Of a DNA stretch of 52,275 bases, positions 17,246 through 24,907 are shown in pieces (within the stretch, counting starts at the first letter, position 1; every line of letters starts with the position of its first letter). Made by a program: the position numbers and the translations under genes. Source of the stretch: a virus. The notes under the pieces are model-generated. The model worked only from the letters and a program-made list of their open reading frames with translations, was not told the DNA's origin and ran no database searches. The stretch covers positions 1 to 52,275 of IMG/VR virus record IMGVR_UViG_3300047510_000217. The stretch is one strand, 5' to 3'.

Positions 17246-18947
17246 ATGGAAGAACTTTCTTTCAACTGGTAATCAGTTCACTGAGGTTGACCTGACCAGT
17301 AAAAAAAGCACTATCATTGTAGGTTCTAATGGCGCAGGAAAGAGCACCATTTTGGATGCTCTTACGTTTGCTTTGTTTGGTAAACCTTTTAGAAAGATTA
17401 ATAAACCCCAACTGATCAACTCAATCAATCAAAGTGATTGTGTTGTAGAACTTAATTTTGATGTTGGTAAGAATAAATACCAAGTGATTCGTGGTATCAA
17501 ACCAGCGAAGTTCGAAATCTATCAGAATGGTGCTCTTCTTAATCAAGATGCTTCTGCTGTAGATCAGCAAAAACATTTTGAGCAGACCATTCTCAAAATG
17601 AATTACAAATCATTTACTCAAATTGTGGTGCTTGGGTCATCGACCTTTGTGCCTTTTATGCGTCTTCCGTTGGCAGCTCGTAGAGAAATCATCGAAGACA
17701 TCCTTGACATTCAAATCTTCTCAACCATGAATGTCAATCTTAAGGAGAAGATTAAAATTATTAACGATGAACTGAAAGACCATGAATATAAATTCTCTTT
17801 AATTAAAGAGAAGATCGACATGCAAAAGCAGTTCATGCTTGACATTGAAAAGAAAAACAAAGAACACATCCAAGAGAAAGAAAATAAGAAAGAAATTCTT
17901 TTAACTGAAGCTCTAAATTATGAGACACAAATTCTCGATAACGACAAGGAAATCAACGTTAAGACCACTGCCGTTTCAGACACGTCGAAAGTTAAAGCAA
18001 CGATCGCTAAGGTTGACTCGCTCAAGAACAAAATTACAACCAAGCAAAAGTCATATAATAAAGAAAAAGTATTCTTTCAACAGAATGATTCATGCCCGAC
18101 ATGCGGGCAATCGATTGAGGAACATTTTAAACAAGAAAAGATCCAAGTTCTCACGGATAAACTTGCTGAGGTGGAGAAAGCAATGTCTGATTTGGGACAA
18201 CAACTTTCCAATCTCCAAAGTCAAGAGAATACCTTTGTTCTTCTGATTGATGAAATAAACGAACTCAATCTAAAGAACCGACAACTAAAGAATGACATTA
18301 CCTCACTTCATCGACGTATTGAAGAACTGGACGACGACATCAGAAAACTGCGGAATTCAGATGTCAATCAACGGGAGCAGTTTTCGATACTTAAATCCCT
18401 CAGCGAAGATGGGAAGCGAATCCAAGAAACGATTTCAGAAACAAAAGAAGAAAAAGATTGCCTCCTCACAGCGGCGCAGTTACTCAAAGACTCGGGGATC
18501 AAAACGAGGATCATCAAAAAATATCTCCCGACGATGAATAAACTCATCAATGGGTATTTGGAAAAGATGGAGTTTGCTTCCAGCTTTACCCTTGATGAAA
18601 ACTTTGAAGAAGTAATCAAATCACGTTACCGAGATGAATTTAGTTATGAATCTTTTAGTGAAGGAGAAAAGGCTAGGATTGATATCGCTCTGTTGCTTAC
18701 TTGGCGTAGCGTTGCTAAACTTAAGAATAGCGTGGATACTAATCTTCTAATCCTTGATGAAATCTTTGACGGGTCACTTGATCAAAATGGTAACAGCGAC
18801 TTAGGATGGATTCTTAAAACTTTTGATGAGAAGACAAACGTATTTGTTATTTCTCACCGCGACAATATGGCGGATAAGTTTGATCGTTGTCTACGATTTG
18901 AGAAACATAAAAATTACTCATACGTTACTGAAGACACATTAGACTAA
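17223..18947 (+). CDS. gp46: Recombination endonuclease ATPase subunit (Rad50/SbcC-like)
   Basis: 574 residues from the ATG at 17223 (T4 560); an upstream ATG would add residues unlike the family. Walker A is VGSNGAGKST (33-42), and a long coiled coil is interrupted by the zinc hook CPTCGQS (C291, C294). The ABC signature is YESFSEGEKARID and Walker B is LLILDEIFDGSLD. It partners gp47 in DNA end processing. Confidence 0.96.
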   Translation: MIIFKTIKWKNFLSTGNQFTEVDLTSKKSTIIVGSNGAGKSTILDALTFALFGKPFRKINKPQLINSINQSDCVVELNFDVGKNKYQVIRGIKPAKFEIYQNGALLNQDASAVDQQKHFEQTILKMNYKSFTQIVVLGSSTFVPFMRLPLAARREIIEDILDIQIFSTMNVNLKEKIKIINDELKDHEYKFSLIKEKIDMQKQFMLDIEKKNKEHIQEKENKKEILLTEALNYETQILDNDKEINVKTTAVSDTSKVKATIAKVDSLKNKITTKQKSYNKEKVFFQQNDSCPTCGQSIEEHFKQEKIQVLTDKLAEVEKAMSDLGQQLSNLQSQENTFVLLIDEINELNLKNRQLKNDITSLHRRIEELDDDIRKLRNSDVNQREQFSILKSLSEDGKRIQETISETKEEKDCLLTAAQLLKDSGIKTRIIKKYLPTMNKLINGYLEKMEFASSFTLDENFEEVIKSRYRDEFSYESFSEGEKARIDIALLLTWRSVAKLKNSVDTNLLILDEIFDGSLDQNGNSDLGWILKTFDEKTNVFVISHRDNMADKFDRCLRFEKHKNYSYVTEDTLD

Positions 18948-18953
18948 CTTAAC

Positions 18954-18976
18954 AGGGGTTGCTTCGGCACCCCTTT
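18954..18976 (+). terminator. Hairpin terminator after gp46
   Basis: AGGGGT-TGC/GCA-CCCCT stem with a TTCG loop and one bulged T, followed by only three T. The short T-run makes it a weak terminator. Its 5' arm and loop contain the -35 box of the next promoter. Confidence 0.6.
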
Positions 18977-18987
18977 CGTCGTATAGT
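18959..18987 (+). promoter_or_regulatory. Sigma70-type promoter for the CobT-like gene
   Basis: TTGCTT (18959-18964), 17-base spacer, TATAGT (18982-18987), ending 23 bases before the ATG at 19011. It overlaps the preceding terminator hairpin. Confidence 0.6.
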
Positions 18988-19010
18988 AGGTTCATCAACG
19001 AAAGAGACCC

Positions 19011-21155
19011 ATGTTAAACGTCGAAGTCAAGGGCAACCTCGCTCGCCTGCTCGCCACCGAGAACCTTATTGTAGAGCACCGCCCTGTAGAAACGGCGATG
19101 TTTAACGTGAAAGATCGTATCCTGACTCTTCCTATGTGGGAGCGGGCATCTGCCAACGTATACGATATGCTGGTGGGTCATGAAGTGGGTCATGCTATCT
19201 ACACTCCTGATAAATGGGGTGATGACTATGGCATTCCTCAGTCTTATCTCAACGTGTGTGAGGATGCTCGCATTGAGAAACTGATGAAGCGTAAGTTTCC
19301 TGGTCTTGCTCGTAACTTCTATTCTGGTTACAAAGAACTTCAAGATCAGGATTTCTTCTGTATCGGTGAACGTGAACTGGATAGTTATGCTCTGATTGAT
19401 CGCATCAATCTTTACTTTAAGGTTGGTATTCATGCTGGCGAAGTGTTCTCTTGGAATGCTGAAGAGAAAGATATTGTAGATGAACTTGCTGATGCTGAAA
19501 CCTTTGAACAAGTTGTGGATGTTGCTCGCAAGATTCTCGCATACACTGAGCAACAGGAACAACAGCAGGTCGTAGAAGCACAGGCAGACATCCAGCAATC
19601 TACTCAAGGTGGGGGTGATTCCACTCAAGGTGGGGGTGATCCTACCGATGGTGAAGGTGATCAACCTCAGCAAACTTCTGGCGACGGCAACCAAACTAAG
19701 GGTGCTGATTCCGATCAACCTGATGGTCAGGGTGAAGGTGCTACCAATGGCGGTGGTCAAACTAATACGCTTGAGTCTGAAACTGACAAGGCATTCACTG
19801 AGAATCAGAAACAACTCATTAGTCAGTATCCTCGCTCTCAGCACCTCAACTACATTGAGCTTCCTGACCTTAATGTAGATTCTTTTGTCATCAGCAACAA
19901 AGAAGTGCAAGATGATTGTAACACTAGTTTCAATGAGCAGGCGCAAGTTCTCTTCAAAGAAGTTGACAATCAGTATCTGAAGTTTCGTGCTGAAGCTCAA
20001 CGCGAGGTTAACTATCTTGTGAAAGAGTTTGAGATGCGTAAGTCTGCAGACCAGTATGCTCGTGCTAGCACTGCCAAGACTGGAGTTCTTGATACTGCTA
20101 TGCTTCATACCTACAAGTGGAATGAAGATGTGTTCAAGAAAATCAATGTTGTGCCCGATGGTAAGAATCATGGTCTGATTTTTATCCTTGACTGGTCTGG
20201 TTCTATGGGTGGTATATTGCAAGATACTGCTAAGCAACTGCTGAACCTCGCATGGTTCTGTAAAAAAGTGCAGATTCCTTTTGACATCTATGCTTTCACC
20301 AATGACTATTGGTATAACAAATCCTACGACTATTCTTCTGGTGTTCGCACCAAACCCCAACATCTACAGAAAGCTAAAGCAGGTCAAGTCAAACTTTGCG
20401 AACACTTTCGTCTGCTGAATCTTGTCAGTGGTAATGGTCGTAATGGCAAAGACCTTGAAGCACAACTCAAAAACTTCTGGCGTCTTGTTGTTGGCAATGG
20501 TAGTTACTCTGGTTACTCTATGCCTGCTGGATATAGTCTGTCTGGCACTCCTCTTCATGAAGCTGCTATTTCTCTTACCGCACTTATTCCTGCCTTTCAA
20601 AAACGTAACAAAGTTCAAAAGACTAATGTTATTATTCTGACTGACGGCGAATCTGCTAGCATCAACTACTACACTGATCAGAAGTATGGTAGTCGTATGG
20701 GCACGAATCATGTAACCAATGATTGTGTTTTGCGTGATCGTAAAACTGGTCGTGTGTATGCTCGCTTTGATGATGGTGGTTACTATGGTAACTCTGATAA
20801 AATCACCAAAGTGTTTCTTCAAAATGTTCGTGATCGCTTTCCCGATGTAAACCTGATTGGTATTCGTCTGGTGAATGGTCGTGGTCTGAATAGCACTTAC
20901 AGTGCTGAAGAATGTAAAACTTCTTGGGATGAAGTTCAGAAGCAGTGGAAGAAAAACAAGTCCGCTGAACTTGTTGAGCATCTGGGTTACCAGGCACTCT
21001 ATCTGATGGGCACCGATTCGCTATCTGCGAATAGCGAATTTGAGGTTGAGGATGATGCTTCCGAGAAAGAAATTGGCAAGGCATTTACTAAAGCACTCGC
21101 TAAGAAAGGTGTTAATAAGAAGATGCTGACCTCCTTTGCCTCACTCATTAGTTAA
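19011..21155 (+). CDS. cobT: CobT-like protein: HExxH N-domain plus VWA domain
   Basis: 714 residues. The N-terminal domain carries HEVGH (57-61) and a downstream CEDARIEK (E84), the arrangement of a zinc metalloprotease-like site. A Gln/Gly-rich linker (180-255) with two tandem STQGGGD repeats follows. The C-terminal half is a von Willebrand A domain with the MIDAS motif DWSGSMG (394-400) and a TDGES. The layout resembles cobaltochelatase CobT, which works with a CobS ATPase, and a CobS-like gene is next. Whether the pair inserts cobalt or remodels another target is unknown. It largely lacks TTA, CTA and TCA codons, unlike its neighbours. Confidence 0.8.
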   Translation: MLNVEVKGNLARLLATENLIVEHRPVETAMFNVKDRILTLPMWERASANVYDMLVGHEVGHAIYTPDKWGDDYGIPQSYLNVCEDARIEKLMKRKFPGLARNFYSGYKELQDQDFFCIGERELDSYALIDRINLYFKVGIHAGEVFSWNAEEKDIVDELADAETFEQVVDVARKILAYTEQQEQQQVVEAQADIQQSTQGGGDSTQGGGDPTDGEGDQPQQTSGDGNQTKGADSDQPDGQGEGATNGGGQTNTLESETDKAFTENQKQLISQYPRSQHLNYIELPDLNVDSFVISNKEVQDDCNTSFNEQAQVLFKEVDNQYLKFRAEAQREVNYLVKEFEMRKSADQYARASTAKTGVLDTAMLHTYKWNEDVFKKINVVPDGKNHGLIFILDWSGSMGGILQDTAKQLLNLAWFCKKVQIPFDIYAFTNDYWYNKSYDYSSGVRTKPQHLQKAKAGQVKLCEHFRLLNLVSGNGRNGKDLEAQLKNFWRLVVGNGSYSGYSMPAGYSLSGTPLHEAAISLTALIPAFQKRNKVQKTNVIILTDGESASINYYTDQKYGSRMGTNHVTNDCVLRDRKTGRVYARFDDGGYYGNSDKITKVFLQNVRDRFPDVNLIGIRLVNGRGLNSTYSAEECKTSWDEVQKQWKKNKSAELVEHLGYQALYLMGTDSLSANSEFEVEDDASEKEIGKAFTKALAKKGVNKKMLTSFASLIS

Positions 21156-21165
21156 CCTAATCAAT

Positions 21166-21181
21166 GGGGGCTTGTGCCCCC
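21166..21181 (+). terminator. GC-rich hairpin after the CobT-like gene
   Basis: Perfect 6-bp stem GGGGGC/GCCCCC with a TTGT loop, 11 bases after the stop. The following T stretch (CTCTTTTG) is broken, so termination is probably partial. The hairpin contains the -35 box of the next promoter. Confidence 0.55.
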
Positions 21182-21200
21182 ACCTCTTTTGCCCTATAAT
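21172..21200 (+). promoter_or_regulatory. Sigma70-type promoter for the CobS-like gene
   Basis: TTGTGC (21172-21177), 17-base spacer, perfect TATAAT (21195-21200), 26 bases before the ATG at 21226. Confidence 0.7.
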
Positions 21201-21225
21201 ATCTACATACCAAACGACCCACACC

Positions 21226-22308
21226 ATGAAAAACTTTGAAGTCGCCCCACTGATTGACCGCTTTGGTTCTGTTGTGACTGCCGCTGACCTTCGCACCTAT
21301 GCCGACGAGATTGGTATGTCCTACCAAACTCTCACCAAAAAACTGGATCAGTTTAAGGTGCATCGTGGCATGTGGCATCTGACTGCTATTGAACAACTGG
21401 AGCAAACTTATAATCAACCCGCCGTTGAACCTGTGGCAGAAACCCCTGAAAACTTTATTCCTGCGAAAGATGCTTCCTTCGTCAGCTTTGGTAACTTTAG
21501 TGATATTAAGAAGATTGTTTCTTCTCGTCAGTATTATCCTATCTTCATCACTGGTCTCTCTGGTAACGGTAAAACTTTCAGTGTGGAGCAAGCTTGTGCT
21601 CAACTGAAGCGTGAACTGATTCGTGTCAACATCACGATTGAGACTGATGAGGATGACCTGATTGGTGGTTTCCGTCTTGTCAATGGTGAAACCGTGTGGC
21701 ACGATGGTCCCGTGGTTCAAGCACTGAATCGCGGTGCTATTCTTCTGCTTGACGAGATTGACCTTGCCTCTAACAAAATCCTCTGCCTGCAATCTGTGCT
21801 TGAGGGTAAGGGCGTCTTCCTTAAGAAGATCGGTAAGTATGTCAAACCCGCTGATGGTTTCAACGTTGTTGCTACTGCCAACACCAAAGGTAAGGGCAGT
21901 GATGATGGTCGTTTCATCGGCACTAACGTTCTCAACGAAGCATTCCTTGAGCGTTTCCCTGTAACCTTTGAGCAGGCATATCCTACTCCTAAGGTTGAAA
22001 CTGCAATCCTTAAGAAAGCTTCTGAGGCACTCAACTGCTATGATGAGGAGTTTGTGAGTCGCTTGGTTGCATGGGCAGAGATTATTCGTAAGACCTTCTA
22101 CGATGGTGGTGTTGACGAAATCATTTCCACCCGTCGTCTGGTTCACGTTATTCGTGCCTTCAGCATCTTCGGCAAGCGCAAGAAAGCAATCGAAGTGTGT
22201 ATTGCTCGTTTTGATGATGAGACTAAGCAATCCTTCATGGAACTCTACACTAAGATTGATGCTTCTATCGATGCTCCTACTGAAACCACTGAACCTGCAA
22301 CCTTCTGA
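21226..22308 (+). CDS. cobS: CobS-like AAA+ ATPase
   Basis: 360 residues from the ATG at 21226. MoxR/CobS-type AAA+ domain: Walker A GLSGNGKTF (110-118), Walker B AILLLDEID (171-179), sensor-like VVATANTKGKGSDDGRF, then LNEAFLERFPVTF. The N-terminal 70 residues look like a helix-turn-helix or adaptor. cobS is a recurrent cyanophage auxiliary gene, usually described as a cobalamin-synthesis cobaltochelatase subunit. The adjacent VWA protein makes a chaperone-like ATPase/VWA pair. Codon use matches the CobT-like gene. Confidence 0.88.
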   Translation: MKNFEVAPLIDRFGSVVTAADLRTYADEIGMSYQTLTKKLDQFKVHRGMWHLTAIEQLEQTYNQPAVEPVAETPENFIPAKDASFVSFGNFSDIKKIVSSRQYYPIFITGLSGNGKTFSVEQACAQLKRELIRVNITIETDEDDLIGGFRLVNGETVWHDGPVVQALNRGAILLLDEIDLASNKILCLQSVLEGKGVFLKKIGKYVKPADGFNVVATANTKGKGSDDGRFIGTNVLNEAFLERFPVTFEQAYPTPKVETAILKKASEALNCYDEEFVSRLVAWAEIIRKTFYDGGVDEIISTRRLVHVIRAFSIFGKRKKAIEVCIARFDDETKQSFMELYTKIDASIDAPTETTEPATF

Positions 22309-22508
22309 TGTTTGATAATCTCCCTCGTCACACCCTCATTCGCAAAATGGATGGGGGTCTTTTTTTAATCAAATGTAAAATTTACCAATGGCTTGGTGGC
22401 AAAAATTGCCCGTGTTACATTGGTCATCTTTATTCTGGCAATGGGGTTGACTATGAACCCGCAACATGCTATATTACTGATATTGAATGTGTCTTGGAGG
22501 ACGCTTAA
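22308..22508 (+). CDS. Small protein of unknown function
   Basis: 66 residues; the ATG overlaps the CobS stop (TGATG), so it is translationally coupled. It contains a CKIYQWLGGKNCPCYIGH stretch and reads as a compact beta-rich domain. No family recognised. Confidence 0.6.
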   Translation: MFDNLPRHTLIRKMDGGLFLIKCKIYQWLGGKNCPCYIGHLYSGNGVDYEPATCYITDIECVLEDA

Positions 22509-22510
22509 CT

Positions 22511-22798
22511 ATGCAATGGAAATACAACGAGGAGCAAATCCTCAATGAACTGCGAGATTACATCGCCAAAACCTATCAGCAGCATTATTCTGCTGGTGAT
22601 GATAAAATTCAAACCCTTGATTTGATCGAAGCATGTGGTGATGGAGAAGCATTCTGTCGCAGTAATATCCTCAAGTATGCTTCTCGTTACGATAAAAAAG
22701 GTAGCGCCCGTATGGATATTATGAAGGTGCTGCATTACGCAGTTCTTCTCATGAATTTTAATGATAAAAATGCAACCCGTGAAGATTACCACCGATGA
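22511..22798 (+). CDS. DUF3310 (SaV-like) small protein
   Basis: 95 residues from the ATG at 22511; an in-frame ATG 24 bases upstream is inside the preceding gene. The core DLIEACGDGEAFCRSNILKY, ASRYDKKG and KVLHYAVLLM is the DUF3310 signature common in phage replication regions, where its function is unsettled. It overlaps gp45 by ATGA, so it belongs to the clamp operon. Confidence 0.85.
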   Translation: MQWKYNEEQILNELRDYIAKTYQQHYSAGDDKIQTLDLIEACGDGEAFCRSNILKYASRYDKKGSARMDIMKVLHYAVLLMNFNDKNATREDYHR

Positions 22799-23457
22799 GT
22801 ACAGTAGCACTTTCCCCATCTACACTTCAGATTCTAAAAAACTTTGCGACGATTAATACGTCCATCGTTATTAACAAAGGTAATGTTTTGAAGACTATCA
22901 GCAATGCTGAGAACATTCTAGCTACCGCCGCCGTGGAAGAAACTTTCCCTCGCACCTTTGCTATTTACGACTTAAACCAGTTTCTTTCTGGTATGTCATT
23001 GTTCGATAATCCTGTTCTGGTATTTGACAATGATGATTATGTTACTATTCAGGGTGGTCGTAGTCGCACCAAGTATTACTTCAGTGATCCTGAGATTACT
23101 TTGAAAACTGCACCAGATAAGAAAGTAAACTATCCTGGTTCTGATATTCAATTTACTCTTTCTGCTTCTGATATTTCTGGTATTCAGAAAGCAAAAGGAA
23201 TCTATGATATTCCTGATTTGAATATTATTACTACTGATGAAATTGTTCTTTCTGTTAAAGACAATGAAAGTTCGACATCAAACACTTATGATTTGATTGT
23301 TCCTGGAACATTTGAAGGTGAACATTCCCTTACTCTCAAGGTTGAAAACATTCGTCTTCTTCAAGGAGATTACTCGGTTGGTGTTTCTAAACATTATATT
23401 ACTGAGTGGAAAAATCTTAACCTCGATTTAACCTATTACATTGCTCTTGAACCTTGA
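22795..23457 (+). CDS. gp45: Sliding clamp
   Basis: 220 residues (T4 228). Trimeric processivity clamp for gp43 and co-activator of gp55-dependent late transcription. The sequence shows the clamp pattern: LSPSTLQILKNFATINTSIV at the N-terminus, FPRTFAIYDLNQFLSGMSLF, and a C-terminal HYITEWKNLNLDLTYYIALEP. It is followed directly by the clamp loader. Confidence 0.95.
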   Translation: MSTVALSPSTLQILKNFATINTSIVINKGNVLKTISNAENILATAAVEETFPRTFAIYDLNQFLSGMSLFDNPVLVFDNDDYVTIQGGRSRTKYYFSDPEITLKTAPDKKVNYPGSDIQFTLSASDISGIQKAKGIYDIPDLNIITTDEIVLSVKDNESSTSNTYDLIVPGTFEGEHSLTLKVENIRLLQGDYSVGVSKHYITEWKNLNLDLTYYIALEP

Positions 23458-24398
23458 TGAAAAATTTTCTGTGGGTGGAGGAATATCGTCCTCATACGAT
23501 TGAAGATTGTATCCTCCCTAATTCGTTAAAGAAAGTGTTTACTGGATTCATTGAACAGGGTGAGATTTCTAATCTTCTTCTGTCTGGTCCTCCTGGCGTT
23601 GGTAAGACTACCGTTGCCAAAGCATTGTGCGAAGAACTTGATCTTAGTTATATTGTTATCAATGGTTCTGATGAAGGTCGATTTCTTGATACTATTCGCA
23701 CTCGTGTAAAACAATTTGCTACTACTAAATCTTTGGTTGGCGGTGGCAAACACAAAGTTGTTATTATTGACGAAGCAGACAATACAACTTCTGACGTACA
23801 ACTATCTCTTCGTACATTTATTGAAGAGTTTCATTCAAATTGTAGGTTCATCTTTACTTGTAATTTCATTAACAAGATTGCTGAACCACTTCACTCTCGC
23901 TGTACGGTCGTTGATTTCCGTATTAAGACGGGGGAGCAGCAACGACTCCAAGCGCAGTTCTTCGACCGCTTGAAGGGCATCCTAGACGCCTCTGGCGTGG
24001 CGTATGAGGACAAGGTGCTGGTCAAACTGATTCAGCGTTACTACCCCGACTGGCGCCGTCTGCTGAACGAAGCGCAGCGCCACTCTGCTGGTGGTTCACT
24101 TGACACTGCTGTTCTCTGTGATATTGCAGATGTCAATATTGACCATCTCATGCGAGCGATGAAGAACAAAGAATATAATGTTGTGCGTCAGTGGGTTGTT
24201 GATAATATGGATAGTGATCCCAATACCATCATTCGTAAAATCTACAATTCCTTGAGTGAATGTCTCGAAGGTTCTTCTATTCCCCCAGCAGTTTTGGTGC
24301 TTGCTAAGTATCAATATCAAATTGCTTTTGTAGCGGATCAAGAGATTAATCTTCTCGCTTGTCTAACTGAAATCATGGTGGAGTGTAAATTTAAATGA
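23457..24398 (+). CDS. gp44: Clamp loader ATPase subunit
   Basis: 313 residues from the ATG overlapping the gp45 stop (T4 319); a TTG one codon earlier is less likely. AAA+ loader: Walker A GPPGVGKT (44-51), Walker B VVIIDEAD, and the LHSRC motif with the arginine finger. Bases about 23930-24080 are clearly more GC-rich than the rest of the gene. It overlaps the next gene by ATGA. Confidence 0.96.
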   Translation: MKNFLWVEEYRPHTIEDCILPNSLKKVFTGFIEQGEISNLLLSGPPGVGKTTVAKALCEELDLSYIVINGSDEGRFLDTIRTRVKQFATTKSLVGGGKHKVVIIDEADNTTSDVQLSLRTFIEEFHSNCRFIFTCNFINKIAEPLHSRCTVVDFRIKTGEQQRLQAQFFDRLKGILDASGVAYEDKVLVKLIQRYYPDWRRLLNEAQRHSAGGSLDTAVLCDIADVNIDHLMRAMKNKEYNVVRQWVVDNMDSDPNTIIRKIYNSLSECLEGSSIPPAVLVLAKYQYQIAFVADQEINLLACLTEIMVECKFK

Positions 24399-24907
24399 TT
24401 GACTGGAAACTCTTTGATTGGGAAGAAATTTTTGGGGCGGTTGAATCCACTGCAGGTCTCAAACGGAAACAAACCCGAGCATTAAGAACAGAAATACAAG
24501 AGATTGCTACTTCCAAATATAGTGGTAATCAACTTACTTATGTTGGTGACAAAGAAGATGGAAAAGATTACACTGATTGTAATGGTTTATCAGTAGAAGA
24601 TAAAGCACAGGAAGGAATGTTCTGTAAAACTATTGACCGAACAAAAGTTTTTATTTTAAAAAACTTCCAAGGCAATCAAACAGAGTTTGTAAAAACTTTT
24701 GATTATATTATTCTCAAAGACACAAAAAATATGTCTGTTGGTTGGGCAACATGGGAAGCAGTTGCTAAAAATGTAGTTATTAAAGATGCTGTTATCACAT
24801 CTTTTGTTAACTATGATGACTTACATATGATTGAGTTCTTTGTTAAACCAAAGCAGAAAGATGACTTTGGTATCAAACTTCGTAAACTTATTGAGGAACA
24901 TGTATGA
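24395..24907 (+). CDS. Unknown protein between gp44 and Dam
   Basis: 170 residues; start overlaps the gp44 stop and its end overlaps Dam, so it is fully within the replisome operon. Not recognised. A stretch KDYTDCNGLSVEDK (57-70) has an acidic residue followed by E-x-K, which would fit a PD-(D/E)XK nuclease core, and the C-terminal half (FDYIILKDT, then WATWEAVAKN) is of a regular alpha/beta type. A restriction-endonuclease-like partner for the neighbouring methylase is a guess. In most T4-like phages gp62 directly follows gp44. Confidence 0.7.
   Translation: MIDWKLFDWEEIFGAVESTAGLKRKQTRALRTEIQEIATSKYSGNQLTYVGDKEDGKDYTDCNGLSVEDKAQEGMFCKTIDRTKVFILKNFQGNQTEFVKTFDYIILKDTKNMSVGWATWEAVAKNVVIKDAVITSFVNYDDLHMIEFFVKPKQKDDFGIKLRKLIEEHV

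Noticed and set aside
19014-20363. Long open frame (449 codons) on the minus strand opposite the CobT-like gene
   Set aside because: It is in exact codon register with the sense gene and arises from the lack of TTA, CTA and TCA codons there. Its translation has no domain, and the sense gene has clear motifs.
21157-22230. Long open frame (357 codons) on the minus strand opposite the CobS-like gene
   Set aside because: Same codon-bias effect as above; the sense strand encodes an intact AAA+ ATPase.
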